A stretch of DNA of 36,693 nucleotides. Origin: Thermoprotei archaeon (GTDB lineage: Archaea > Thermoproteota > Thermoprotei > QMSL01 > B3-G16). Positions 27,088-34,554 of this stretch are shown here, piece by piece (the stretch's first letter is position 1; every line of letters starts with the position of its first letter). Both the position numbers and the translations under genes were made by a program. The notes under the pieces are model-generated. The model was not told where the DNA came from, did no database searches, and saw nothing but the letters and a program-made list of their open reading frames with translations. Where the stretch lies: NCBI GenBank assembly GCA_021162845.1, contig JAGGXX010000042.1:1-36693 (forward strand), in the 5' to 3' direction.

Positions 27088-27097
27088 TTATATTTAT
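27088..27097 (+). promoter_or_regulatory. TATA box for the membrane winged-helix gene
   Basis: CTTATATTTA about 30-40 bases ahead of ATG 27127 predicts a transcript start near 27117, giving a very short leader that would contain only AGAGG at 27118-27122. The gene therefore appears to be transcribed independently of the small gene before it. Confidence 0.45.
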
Positions 27098-27126
27098 GGC
27101 CTACGTTAGTCAGCAATAGAGGCTAT

Positions 27127-27780
27127 ATGTTAGTATTCTCTGAGTTATCTTATGTGCTTCTAAGCCTGATAATCATGTCAGTAGACGGCATACTGATGGT
27201 CTACCTCGATGATGCTGGCTTATGGACCTTGGCCTCCATTGTATCACTCTTCGGCACATTCCTCCCCATATACCTAGTACTACCGCTCCTGGCTCCTCAC
27301 ATCTTCTTCGGGTCAAGGTACTTCGTGATACTCTTCGTGCTAGCCTCCTACGGCTTCTTAAAAATGATATTGTGGCTCTTCTGGTTCTGGGCCATCAACG
27401 TCGCCGGTTACAAAAGGGAACTGGAAACCCTGAGGCTGAAGGTCGTAAGCGCTAACCTGTTATTGGCCTCCATAGCGGCGATAGTCCTGGCCCCATTCAT
27501 GTTACCCGACATAACGGCCTTCGGGTTGAGCATAGCTATGGCCCTATTGATGTTCTTGATAGCTAGGGACAGGATCAGGGAGTACTCCTACAGAAAGCAA
27601 CTGATAGACTCCGTGCTCAGCATATTGGCGGAGCGCAAGGTACTACGGCTCGAGGAGCTCATGAAGGCCCTTAGGATACCCGATTATAAGCTTAGAGACC
27701 TGCTCTATGAGCTTTGGTATATGGACAAGGTAGATGTCGTGGAAGCAAGAGGTACTACCTACGTTTACCCCAGATCTTAA
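27127..27780 (+). CDS. Membrane protein with C-terminal winged-helix domain
   Basis: This 217-residue protein has four to five hydrophobic segments: about 4-24, 30-52, 59-90, 104-122 and 126-144. A cytoplasmic C-terminal domain (about 150-214) follows, in which LIDSVLSILAERKVLRLEEL and KLRDLLYELWYMDKVDVVEA look like a winged helix-turn-helix ending in a wing strand TTYVYP. This is the plan of a membrane-bound transcription regulator, with the membrane part sensing or anchoring. The assignment rests on pattern only, and a wHTH-like module for protein binding is an alternative. The gene is alone, with its own TATA box at 27088. The ATG start is supported by AGAGG 5 bases upstream. Confidence 0.7.
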   Translation: MLVFSELSYVLLSLIIMSVDGILMVYLDDAGLWTLASIVSLFGTFLPIYLVLPLLAPHIFFGSRYFVILFVLASYGFLKMILWLFWFWAINVAGYKRELETLRLKVVSANLLLASIAAIVLAPFMLPDITAFGLSIAMALLMFLIARDRIREYSYRKQLIDSVLSILAERKVLRLEELMKALRIPDYKLRDLLYELWYMDKVDVVEARGTTYVYPRS

Positions 27781-27813
27781 TCCGCCTACTTTTCAGTACA
27801 CCTGAGACCTTGC

Positions 27814-27868
27814 CCCGTCCATTAAGATGTTAACGGGATTTGACGCATATGCGTCAGAAACGGACGGG
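27814..27868. promoter_or_regulatory. Nested inverted repeats with a perfect 16-bp palindrome
   Basis: TGACGCATATGCGTCA at 27841-27856 is a perfect palindrome. It sits inside a second pair of perfect 7-bp arms, CCCGTCC (27814-27820) and GGACGGG (27862-27868). ACGGGATT also occurs twice in direct orientation (27833-27840 and 27864-27871). The element is about 170 bases ahead of the fumarase alpha gene and 34 bases past the stop of the previous gene. It could be an operator for a dimeric regulator or a structured RNA. Confidence 0.5.
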
Positions 27869-28038
27869 ATTGAGGAGCCTCACGGACGAGTTAGATAACC
27901 CATTAAGCGCGCATCAGAAAAGACCAATGCGGTCACAATTCCCCCTGACGTGCATTCATCATCTGCAATCCATACCAACGTGAGAAGGCGATATAAGGTT
28001 ATCCAACCATATGCAAGGACGAAGGAGGCTATGGGCTC

Positions 28039-28911
28039 ATGCTCTCAGAAGGACGACTGATATCGTTACTCGTCGAGACCATCAGGAAGGCGGCCGTAAG
28101 CCTACCACCAGACGTAGAGCGGAGGATACGCGAGGCATACGTCAACGAGGAAAGTGGAAGGGCTAGGGAAATGTTAAGGGCCATACTCGATAACATCAAG
28201 TTGGCTAGGGAAAAAGGCGTACCCCTATGCCAGGATACGGGGCTCATCTCCTTTTACGTCAGGGCTGGTACGAAGTCCCCTTTCATTAAGCCACTATGCA
28301 GGATATTACGGCGTGCCGTAACGATAGCCACTAAGGAGATCCCCCTTAGACCTAACGCAGTGGATATACTCACTGGGGTTAATAGCGGCGACAACACAGG
28401 TTCCTTCATACCCTGGGTATCCTGGGAGCTCATCCCAGATGAGGATCTATTAGAAGTAACGGTCTTCCTCAAGGGCGGAGGAAGCGAAGCTCCTTGCTTC
28501 TCAGAGGTACTCTCACCAGCTAAGGGTCTGAGATGGGCCATGAAGTTGGTTGTGAATACCATTGCCCGCCATGGTCCTAATCCATGTCCTCCTCTCATCA
28601 TAGGCATAGGGCTGGGCGGTACATTCGATATAGCTTGTAACCTAGCCAAGAAAGCCCTTTTAAGGCCCATAGGATCACTAAACCCTAGATCTCCTCTCGC
28701 TAAGCTCGAAGAAGCCATGCTGGAGCTGATAAACGAGTTAGGCATAGGCCCTTATGGCGTAGGGGGCCGGACGACTGCGCTTGCCGTACACGTGGAGGCA
28801 GCTCATAGACATCCAGCTACGTTCTCCGTAGCTATGTGCGTTAACTGCTGGGCCTTGAGGAGAGCTACTCTAAGCATAGGGCCTGATGGGCATTGGGCCA
28901 TTCGCCAGTAG
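28039..28911 (+). CDS. Class I fumarate hydratase, alpha subunit (or tartrate dehydratase-type)
   Basis: This 290-residue protein matches the N-terminal half of class I (iron-sulfur) fumarases. Three Cys residues are placed to hold the [4Fe-4S] cluster: Cys64 (VPLCQDTGLI), Cys183 (NPCPPLIIGIGLGG) and Cys270 or Cys267 (MCVNCWALRR). Other hallmarks are NSGDNTGSF near 115 and LKGGGSEAP near 144. With the beta subunit it interconverts fumarate and malate in the cytoplasm. Related two-subunit enzymes include L(+)-tartrate dehydratase, which the sequence alone does not exclude. The start is ATG 28039. The beta gene begins 16 bases after the stop, so the two form an operon. Confidence 0.9.
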   Translation: MLSEGRLISLLVETIRKAAVSLPPDVERRIREAYVNEESGRAREMLRAILDNIKLAREKGVPLCQDTGLISFYVRAGTKSPFIKPLCRILRRAVTIATKEIPLRPNAVDILTGVNSGDNTGSFIPWVSWELIPDEDLLEVTVFLKGGGSEAPCFSEVLSPAKGLRWAMKLVVNTIARHGPNPCPPLIIGIGLGGTFDIACNLAKKALLRPIGSLNPRSPLAKLEEAMLELINELGIGPYGVGGRTTALAVHVEAAHRHPATFSVAMCVNCWALRRATLSIGPDGHWAIRQ

Positions 28912-28927
28912 GGGGGTGACACGTATA

Positions 28928-29530
28928 ATGAGATTAAACTTACCTGTGGATGAAGGGACGATACGAGGGCTTAGGGTAGGTGACGTAATTTACGTCTCAG
29001 GAACCCTGATCACTATGAGGGATGCGGGGCATAAACGGTTAATTGAAATGCTAAGGCGCGGCGTCAGACCGCCTGTGGACTTAAACGGGATGGCTATTTT
29101 CCACGCTGGACCTGTTGTCACGAGGGATGGTGACGGGTGGAAGGTCGTGGCGATAGGGCCTACCACCAGCTGGCGCATGGAGCCTTACGAGGCGGACGTC
29201 ATAGCTAAGACAGGGGTAAGGATAATAATAGGTAAGGGCATGATGGGCTCCAGGACCGCTGAGGCGTGCAAGCGCTATGGAGCGGTGTATGCCATCTACC
29301 CCGGAGGAGCCGCTGCTTTAGCCGTCGAGAAGGTCAAGCGCGTTAAAGCCGTCATGTGGTTGGATCTCGGCATACCGGAAGCCTTATGGTTGCTAGAGGT
29401 CAAGGACTTCGGCCCCCTCATGATAGCCATAGATTCGACGGGCAGGAACTTCTACGGGGAACGCATGAAGGAGATAGACGAAAAACTAAGAGCCGTTGAA
29501 GATACCATTGATAGATTAAGTGTAGTATAG
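28928..29530 (+). CDS. Class I fumarate hydratase, beta subunit
   Basis: The 200-residue protein matches the C-terminal half of class I fumarases. Family landmarks are VGDVIYVSGTLITMRDAGHK near residue 18, GPTTSWRMEPYE near 79, GKGMMG near 101, and YPGGAAALA near 121. I choose ATG 28928 over ATG 28886 because GGGGGGTGA precedes it at a good distance, the protein then begins MRLNLP as in homologues, and it no longer overlaps the alpha gene. Its 3' end overlaps the end of the convergent acetyltransferase gene by 15 bases. With the alpha subunit it forms a complete heterodimeric fumarase. Confidence 0.88.
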   Translation: MRLNLPVDEGTIRGLRVGDVIYVSGTLITMRDAGHKRLIEMLRRGVRPPVDLNGMAIFHAGPVVTRDGDGWKVVAIGPTTSWRMEPYEADVIAKTGVRIIIGKGMMGSRTAEACKRYGAVYAIYPGGAAALAVEKVKRVKAVMWLDLGIPEALWLLEVKDFGPLMIAIDSTGRNFYGERMKEIDEKLRAVEDTIDRLSVV

Positions 29531-30706
29531 GCCATAGGGCAAGAGCGGGATAGGGAATATCCTCTCACATGCTCTACTTATCCCCTCCGAAGGAGGGACT
29601 ATAGGGCCCTTAGGCATGAACTTCCTGAAGGCCTCATGGACCTTCTCAGGCACCCCGAAGAAGAGCCATGCCAACTCCTTCTCCCCTCCTACTTTAAGAC
29701 TCTCATCTCCTATCCTCAGGACATATTCTCCATCCCTTTCCATCCATACGTCCTCCTCAATACGCTCACTGAGATAAGGCTTTAGCTTCCTCATGGTCTC
29801 ATCGATGTTCAATAGGCGTACCGTACCAGCTATACGGGTCGTGCGAGTGGGAATCAATAGCCCACATCGCCTGAACGCTCTCAACATCTCGACATCCCAC
29901 GCGGGGATCTTAAGGTCAATGGCTGAGAGGCCATGAGCTTCCGTTATGGACTTAAGCGCGTATAACACGCTCCTCCTCTCACCGGCGTATTCTACGACCT
30001 GTGCCTCAGTACCTTCCTGGACCTTATGGACGACCACATATCCCACGACCTCTCCCTCATCATATATCAGAAACGATAACCTAACGTTCGCCCTTCCCCT
30101 AGAGCGCCAAGCCGATCCCCTAAGAAGGGCCTTGAAGTGAGCGAAGGGCCTGATGTACCTAACCCCCTCCCTCTGATATACCCTCACGAAGTCGAGTACG
30201 CGCATGCCTTTATCCATGACAAGTTTCACTTTCCCCTCATCTACATGAACGCCCCTTAGCTCATCACGCTTGAGCGTGACATCATAACTTAAGCCAGCGA
30301 TAGCGCATCCAGCCCTATCGTATAGGCTCCTAATCCCAGAGACCATGACTATGTTTACGCCATCTCTAGTCATCTTCTTAAGCGCATCCTCCATGAGTTT
30401 AGTAGCCAATCCCCTCATCCTGTAATCCGGATGCGTGCAGACGGAACCTATCATCCCTATCTTAAGCCTACAACCGTATATCAAGGCCTCGCATTCGAAT
30501 ATCCCCACATGAGAGACCACCCTATCCCCATGCTTTATTATACGCAGATTTTCCACGTTCCCTTCATTGAAGAGGAGCGTGAACTCTTCACCCATAGTAG
30601 GCGGCAATCCCCTGCTAGTACGGAACACCAGGTTCACTAGATCAAGTACCTCATCTAACTCTCCTACACGGGCTCCTCTAGGCCCCTCGTACTCCACATC
30701 TCCCAC
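29516..30706 (-). CDS. Eis-like GNAT N-acetyltransferase
   Basis: This 396-residue protein has a GNAT fold at the N-terminus with motif A in CTHPDYRMRGLATKLMEDAL (near residues 90-109). It is followed by a second divergent GNAT-like region (about 210-275) and a C-terminal sterol-carrier-like domain (about 290-396). This three-part plan is that of the Eis family (acetyl-CoA dependent acetylation of amines), known from bacteria and archaea, with unknown substrate here. In Eis the C-terminal carboxylate is part of the active site, and this protein ends LLPYGLYYT. The start is ATG 30706, with GAGGTGGGAG upstream on the minus strand. It meets the fumarase beta gene tail to tail with a 15-base overlap. 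Confidence 0.83.
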   Translation of the reverse strand: MGDVEYEGPRGARVGELDEVLDLVNLVFRTSRGLPPTMGEEFTLLFNEGNVENLRIIKHGDRVVSHVGIFECEALIYGCRLKIGMIGSVCTHPDYRMRGLATKLMEDALKKMTRDGVNIVMVSGIRSLYDRAGCAIAGLSYDVTLKRDELRGVHVDEGKVKLVMDKGMRVLDFVRVYQREGVRYIRPFAHFKALLRGSAWRSRGRANVRLSFLIYDEGEVVGYVVVHKVQEGTEAQVVEYAGERRSVLYALKSITEAHGLSAIDLKIPAWDVEMLRAFRRCGLLIPTRTTRIAGTVRLLNIDETMRKLKPYLSERIEEDVWMERDGEYVLRIGDESLKVGGEKELAWLFFGVPEKVHEAFRKFMPKGPIVPPSEGISRACERIFPIPLLPYGLYYT

Positions 30707-30842
30707 CTCACATGAAGCTTAGGGTTCTAGGCTATTTATAAGGAGCTTCTAACTTACCTCCATAGGCGGGGACATTCAGGCCTCTCCCGCTTTCTAACCG
30801 AAAGCCTAAAGCATTACCGGAGCGGTCATAGAAAGGGGATAC

Positions 30843-31673
30843 GTGTTGTTATTGGGCTTCCTGACAGGAGGACAGCTCGGTAATTTAAAGGAAACACTCG
30901 AATGGGCTAAGGAAAAGGGATTCCAGTCGATTTCGATCACACTACCCATAGGTTCCGAATTCCTCAACCTGAATTCTGTGATCTCAAATCCCCGAAGCGT
31001 GAGGGATCTAGTGGACGAATACGGCGTCGTGATCTCAGCCCTCGGTTTTTACGGGAACCCCATACACCCCGATGAAGCCACCAGGAAGCGCCACAAGGAG
31101 CACTTCTTGAAGGTCCTAGAAGCTTCGTATAGGCTAGAGCTCCCTGTGATGACCGGATGGGTGGGCAAGTACCCAGGCTCCATAGAGGATAACATCAGGG
31201 AGGTGAAGAAGGTGTGGCCTGACATACTGAAGAAGGCCGAGGACTATGACATCAGAATAGCGATAGAGAATTGCCCAGGTAACATAATGTACCGACCCGA
31301 TATATGGCAACGGGTATTCGACGAACTCGGTTCGGAGCATATAGGCTTAGAATTCGATCCAAGCCACCTGATATGCCAGCTAATCGATGCAAATGCCGTG
31401 GCGGACGAGTTCGGCGATAGGATATATCACGTACATGCGAAGGATGCCGAGATCAACTGGGAGAGGATAAGCCGATTGGGCATAACCAGCGAGCGCTGGT
31501 GTCCACACAGGCTACCCGGTTTCGGCGAACTGGACTGGGCCAAGTTCTTCACCATACTAAGGAAGCATAACTACGATTACGCCATAAGCATAGAACACGA
31601 GGACCCCTACTTCAAGGACTACAGAGAAGGGCTGCTATTGGCAAAGAAGTTCTTAGAGATATTCTTCCCTTAA
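30843..31673 (+). CDS. Sugar phosphate isomerase/epimerase family TIM-barrel protein
   Basis: This 276-residue xylose-isomerase-like TIM barrel has its metal ligands in order: Glu142 (IAIENCPG), Asp172 (LEFDPSH), His198 (HVHAKDAE) and Glu251 (ISIEHEDP). The LEFDPSH and WVGKYPGS motifs differ from those of the two other TIM-barrel members in this window and recall members that act on large glycosides or keto-sugars, but no specific reaction can be assigned. The start is GTG 30843, supported by AAGGGGA 6-8 bases upstream. It lies alone between the acetyltransferase gene (divergent) and the DUF3782-like gene (convergent), some 13 kb from the other two, so a role in the same pathway is only inferred. 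Confidence 0.85.
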   Translation: MLLLGFLTGGQLGNLKETLEWAKEKGFQSISITLPIGSEFLNLNSVISNPRSVRDLVDEYGVVISALGFYGNPIHPDEATRKRHKEHFLKVLEASYRLELPVMTGWVGKYPGSIEDNIREVKKVWPDILKKAEDYDIRIAIENCPGNIMYRPDIWQRVFDELGSEHIGLEFDPSHLICQLIDANAVADEFGDRIYHVHAKDAEINWERISRLGITSERWCPHRLPGFGELDWAKFFTILRKHNYDYAISIEHEDPYFKDYREGLLLAKKFLEIFFP

Positions 31674-31713
31674 ACTCTTGAAGACTAGAGACATCGCGAT
31701 GAGTCCCTTAATC

Positions 31714-31722
31714 GATCTTTTT
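31714..31722 (+). terminator. T-run terminator after the isomerase-like gene
   Basis: TCTTTTTTA about 40 bases after the stop at 31673, in the gap before a convergent gene, fits an archaeal T-run terminator. Confidence 0.4.
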
Positions 31723-31831
31723 TACTCAATTAACGCTCTTAAGCAAGGATCTGACGGGGCTCATAGTACTCATCCTAATCCATATCTCCCGCTCAATGCC
31801 CCTCATCCGCCTTGATTACCTCATTAAATCC

Positions 31832-32767
31832 CTAGCTCCCTAAGACCTCTCTGCCGACTATGAGCAGGACACAGTTCTTCTCAGCCAAGTCCCTTAAAAC
31901 CTGAGCGATACCCTCCTTGACGTTCGCTACCGCTAAAACCTTAAACTTAACACTCCTCTTAAACATCCCCTCTATTATCTTACTCCTCTCCAATAACTTC
32001 TCCAACTCGCTCTTGGCCTCGTCGACAGTACCTAAATATGTCGTAACCTCGCCGACGAGCAGTGGATCCTCGCAGAAGACGTTGACCTCTAGATATCCGC
32101 CCTCATACCTGAACTTAACGTCGACTTCTATCTTCGGCTCCGGGTATCCCATATCCATTAGATATCTCTTCAGAAACGATGCAGTATAATGATCTAGGGT
32201 CATCCCAACAGCCCTACCCAATTGCTCGAAGTTATATCTCAAACCCCTAACCTCCCTCCAGAGCCTTCCCTGCTCCTTCCTTAACTCCCTAACCTCCTCC
32301 CACAGCCTCCTCTGGCTCTCGCTTAACTCCCTGACCTCCTCCCACAACTTACCAACCTCCTTCCAAAGCCTTTCCTGACCTCTTCTCAGCTCCCTAACCT
32401 CTTCCCATAGCTTCTCCTGCCCCTTCCTTAATTCCCTGACCTCCTCCCAAAGCTTCCTTTGACTTTCACTCAGTCCTCTGACTTCCTTCCAAAGCCTCTC
32501 TTGTCCCCTTCCTAGCTCCTTAATCTCCTCCCACAGCCTCTCTATGTTCTCCCAGATCCTCTTCTGGCCCTCCTCGAGCTTCGCGATCCTCTCTACCACC
32601 AAATCCAGCTTCCTCATGATCTCAGAGAGCCCCAAGTACCCTGCGACAGCATACCTGAACTCCTTGTCCTTCTCCAGTAACTCCAGGAACTCCCTCTTCA
32701 GCTCAGCGCTCAAAGTTCCACCGATTAAGTGAACCACATCCCAAGATATAAGTCCTATCAGGGCCAT
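31832..32767 (-). CDS. DUF3782-like coiled-coil protein with a C-terminal PD-(D/E)XK nuclease-like domain
   Basis: This 311-residue protein has an N-terminal helical part (1-60), a long coiled coil (about 66-178) built from 14-residue repeats around LWEEVREL, and a C-terminal domain (about 185-311) that resembles the restriction-nuclease-like domain of DUF3782 proteins common in Sulfolobales and other crenarchaea. Likely core elements are IEVDVKFRYEGGYLEVNV and LLVGEVTTYLGTVDEAKSEL. The usual E-x-K core reads G-E-V-T, so nuclease activity may be weakened or lost. The start is ATG 32767, with no clear ribosome-binding site. The function of the family is unknown. The gene stands next to a decayed gene and a tnpB, so this stretch may be prone to rearrangement. 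Confidence 0.75.
   Translation of the reverse strand: MALIGLISWDVVHLIGGTLSAELKREFLELLEKDKEFRYAVAGYLGLSEIMRKLDLVVERIAKLEEGQKRIWENIERLWEEIKELGRGQERLWKEVRGLSESQRKLWEEVRELRKGQEKLWEEVRELRRGQERLWKEVGKLWEEVRELSESQRRLWEEVRELRKEQGRLWREVRGLRYNFEQLGRAVGMTLDHYTASFLKRYLMDMGYPEPKIEVDVKFRYEGGYLEVNVFCEDPLLVGEVTTYLGTVDEAKSELEKLLERSKIIEGMFKRSVKFKVLAVANVKEGIAQVLRDLAEKNCVLLIVGREVLGS
32235..32572 (-). repeat. 42-bp coding repeat tract in the coiled coil
   Basis: About six or seven imperfect copies of a 42-bp unit encode a 14-residue motif such as RGQERLWKEVRGLS, ESQRKLWEEVRELR and KGQEKLWEEVRELR. One copy has an extra 7-residue half-unit (KEVGKLWEEV). The DNA copies are similar enough that their number could vary through recombination or slippage. 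Confidence 0.8.
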
Positions 32768-32807
32768 GACGCCAAGGGTGCTGCCCGCTGGGATTCCCTA
32801 CCCATAG

Positions 32808-33128
32808 GGCGTAGAGGTTAAAGGTACTGAAGAAACGCTAGTCGTACCTAAGAGACCTTGCGAGGAAGGCATAACAGGTCGTTACAATATATATTTTGAC
32901 ATGCTGGAGCTATTAGGCAAGATAAACAAAGTGGACTATGATGAAAGGAGGGTAGTTAAACGTTTAAGGACTTAATAGACCCATTGTCCCACGCAACATC
33001 ATTAGCATGCGACCTGACGCTCCTCACGAGAGATCACGACCTAAATAACGTTCCTCAAGGGGCAGGACCGAGAATTAAGCCGCATAATGGCGGAAGAAGA
33101 GCTCATAGGGAAATATGGTATAGAGTGA
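32808..33128 (+). pseudogene. Decayed gene with PIN-like C-terminal remnants and two frameshifts
   Basis: No intact frame crosses this stretch, but joining three pieces gives a coherent protein. Frame one runs from 32808 (after TAG 32805) with LVVPKRPCEEGITGRYNIYF and MLELLGKINKVDYDERRVVK to TAA at 32973-32975. The next frame gives TFKDLIDPLSHATSLACDLT and LLTRDHDLNNV. The first frame resumes at 33054 with LKGQDRELSRIMAEEELIGK and ends in TGA at 33126. The stretch TSLACDLTLLTRDHDL resembles the last conserved segment of PIN-domain ribonucleases, so a VapC-type toxin is my best guess. The N-terminus is missing, and the region lies between two genes transcribed away from it or toward it. Confidence in decay is good, in identity low. 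Confidence 0.5.
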
Positions 33129-33150
33129 GATAACTCATCTACCCCTGAGG

Positions 33151-34479
33151 CTATACGCGCCCACACTGGCGTAGCTTCTCCAGGAACCTGCTCCTAAGGC
33201 TGGTCCTCTGGGTGAGCTGAGGGTCAGGCCTATCCCCCAACATCCTCCTAATCCATGCCTCAAGCTGCCTCTCCAGACTCTTAGCCACATCAACCTCTGA
33301 GGCCGCTAGATTAGTGGTCTCGTAAGGATCCCGCTCCAGATCATAAAGCTCCAACCAGCCCACAGGCCTGCCATAGAGATCCCTCTCCTTCACGGTCTTA
33401 ATGAGCTTCCACCTCCTCGTCCTTATAGCCCTCTTGCACATCCACGTGTTCTCGAAGAGGTATACCTCCCTATATCCCTCGCGCCCACCGTACAGCACCT
33501 CCATCAAATCCATCCCATCCATCCACTCATGCCCAAGGCCGAGAAGGCCCAAAATGGTCGGCGCCACATCCATATGCTGGACGAATGCATCGACGACCTC
33601 CCCATGGGGCAGGATGCCAGGACAGCTCATTATCAGGGGCACCCTCACATTAGGATCATAGAGGCCGTGATGATCGAAGTAGATATCATGCTCCGTCATC
33701 AACTCACCATGATCCGACGTGAGCACGACCAAAGTCTCCTCTACGAGCCCCAGCTCATCCAGGACCTCAAGCAGCTCACCTACCTTCGAATCCACATAGG
33801 CTATCTCCCCATCATACTGAGCGACCACGTACTCCACATCCGTTATACCCCTAAGCCACCTCTCGAAGAGGAACCATATGGGCGATATCTCCCGCACCTT
33901 CCTCATAGTCGGATTACGCGGATCCCTCTCATCGCCTTTATAGAACATGCGGTCATAAGGACTAGGGGGCACGTAAGGCGTATGGGGATCCCAGTAGTGG
34001 ACGAACATGAAGAACCTCTCATCCCCCCGCCTCCTAGAAGCCCACCCCCTAAGCCACTCAACGGCCCTGGAGTTAACCCTATCGGCCGTCACCTTCCTCC
34101 CGCCCGAAGGAGCCTCCTCATACCCCGGATCCAGATAGTAATCATACCCCCTCTCGAACCACCTATGAAGGTTATCCACCGCCACCGTCACGTAGCCATG
34201 CTTCTTCAAGACCTGCGAAAGCAAGGGCACATCCTCACTCAAAACCACGTCCCCAGCGTGCGACACTATGCCATGCCTAAGCGGGTGAACCCCCGTGAAC
34301 AGGGTAGTCCAGCCGGGATCCGTGGGTATCGCCGGGGCGAAGGCATTAGCGAAGAGCACGCCCCTACTAGCCAGCCTATCTATATTCGGGCTAGTCCTCC
34401 TCACATAACCATAGCAGCCAAGGTGATCTGCACGCAACGTATCAATACCTATGAATAAGACGTTAAGTCTGCTCTCCAT
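33151..34479 (-). CDS. Sulfatase-fold hydrolase with altered nucleophile loop
   Basis: This 442-residue alkaline phosphatase superfamily protein has VLFIGIDTLRADHLGCYG at the N-terminus (Asp12 as metal ligand), VHYWDPHTPYVPP near residue 170 and LTSDHGELMTEHD near 255. At the nucleophile loop the sulfatase motif C/S-x-P-x-R reads T53-D-P-G-W57, so both the catalytic Cys/Ser and the conserved Arg are changed. A true formylglycine sulfatase is therefore unlikely, and the substrate may be a phosphoester. It is only distantly like the two other sulfatase-fold proteins. I choose ATG 34479, preceded by AGGGGATATC. A TTG at 34521 would add 14 unrelated residues. The gene lies 75 bases downstream of tnpB on the same strand. 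Confidence 0.85.
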   Translation of the reverse strand: MESRLNVLFIGIDTLRADHLGCYGYVRRTSPNIDRLASRGVLFANAFAPAIPTDPGWTTLFTGVHPLRHGIVSHAGDVVLSEDVPLLSQVLKKHGYVTVAVDNLHRWFERGYDYYLDPGYEEAPSGGRKVTADRVNSRAVEWLRGWASRRRGDERFFMFVHYWDPHTPYVPPSPYDRMFYKGDERDPRNPTMRKVREISPIWFLFERWLRGITDVEYVVAQYDGEIAYVDSKVGELLEVLDELGLVEETLVVLTSDHGELMTEHDIYFDHHGLYDPNVRVPLIMSCPGILPHGEVVDAFVQHMDVAPTILGLLGLGHEWMDGMDLMEVLYGGREGYREVYLFENTWMCKRAIRTRRWKLIKTVKERDLYGRPVGWLELYDLERDPYETTNLAASEVDVAKSLERQLEAWIRRMLGDRPDPQLTQRTSLRSRFLEKLRQCGRV

Positions 34480-34554
34480 GAGATATCCCCTGAAGCAACC
34501 TATTACCTGGGCTATTCCCAAAGTGTTGATACTTTAAGTGATTTCTAATTATTT

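Noticed and set aside
28886-28927. ATG 28886 as the start of the fumarase beta subunit
   Set aside because: It would overlap the alpha gene and add 14 residues not seen in the family; ATG 28928 follows GGGGGGTGA at the right distance.
32235-32572. Repeat tract as a CRISPR array
   Set aside because: The 42-bp units are contiguous, in frame and encode a coiled coil; there are no unique spacers.
33529-34458. Long plus-strand open frame (309 codons) opposite the third sulfatase-fold gene
   Set aside because: It is rich in His, Pro and Arg, has no family pattern, and lies entirely antisense to a well-supported gene; high GC codon use makes such shadows common here.
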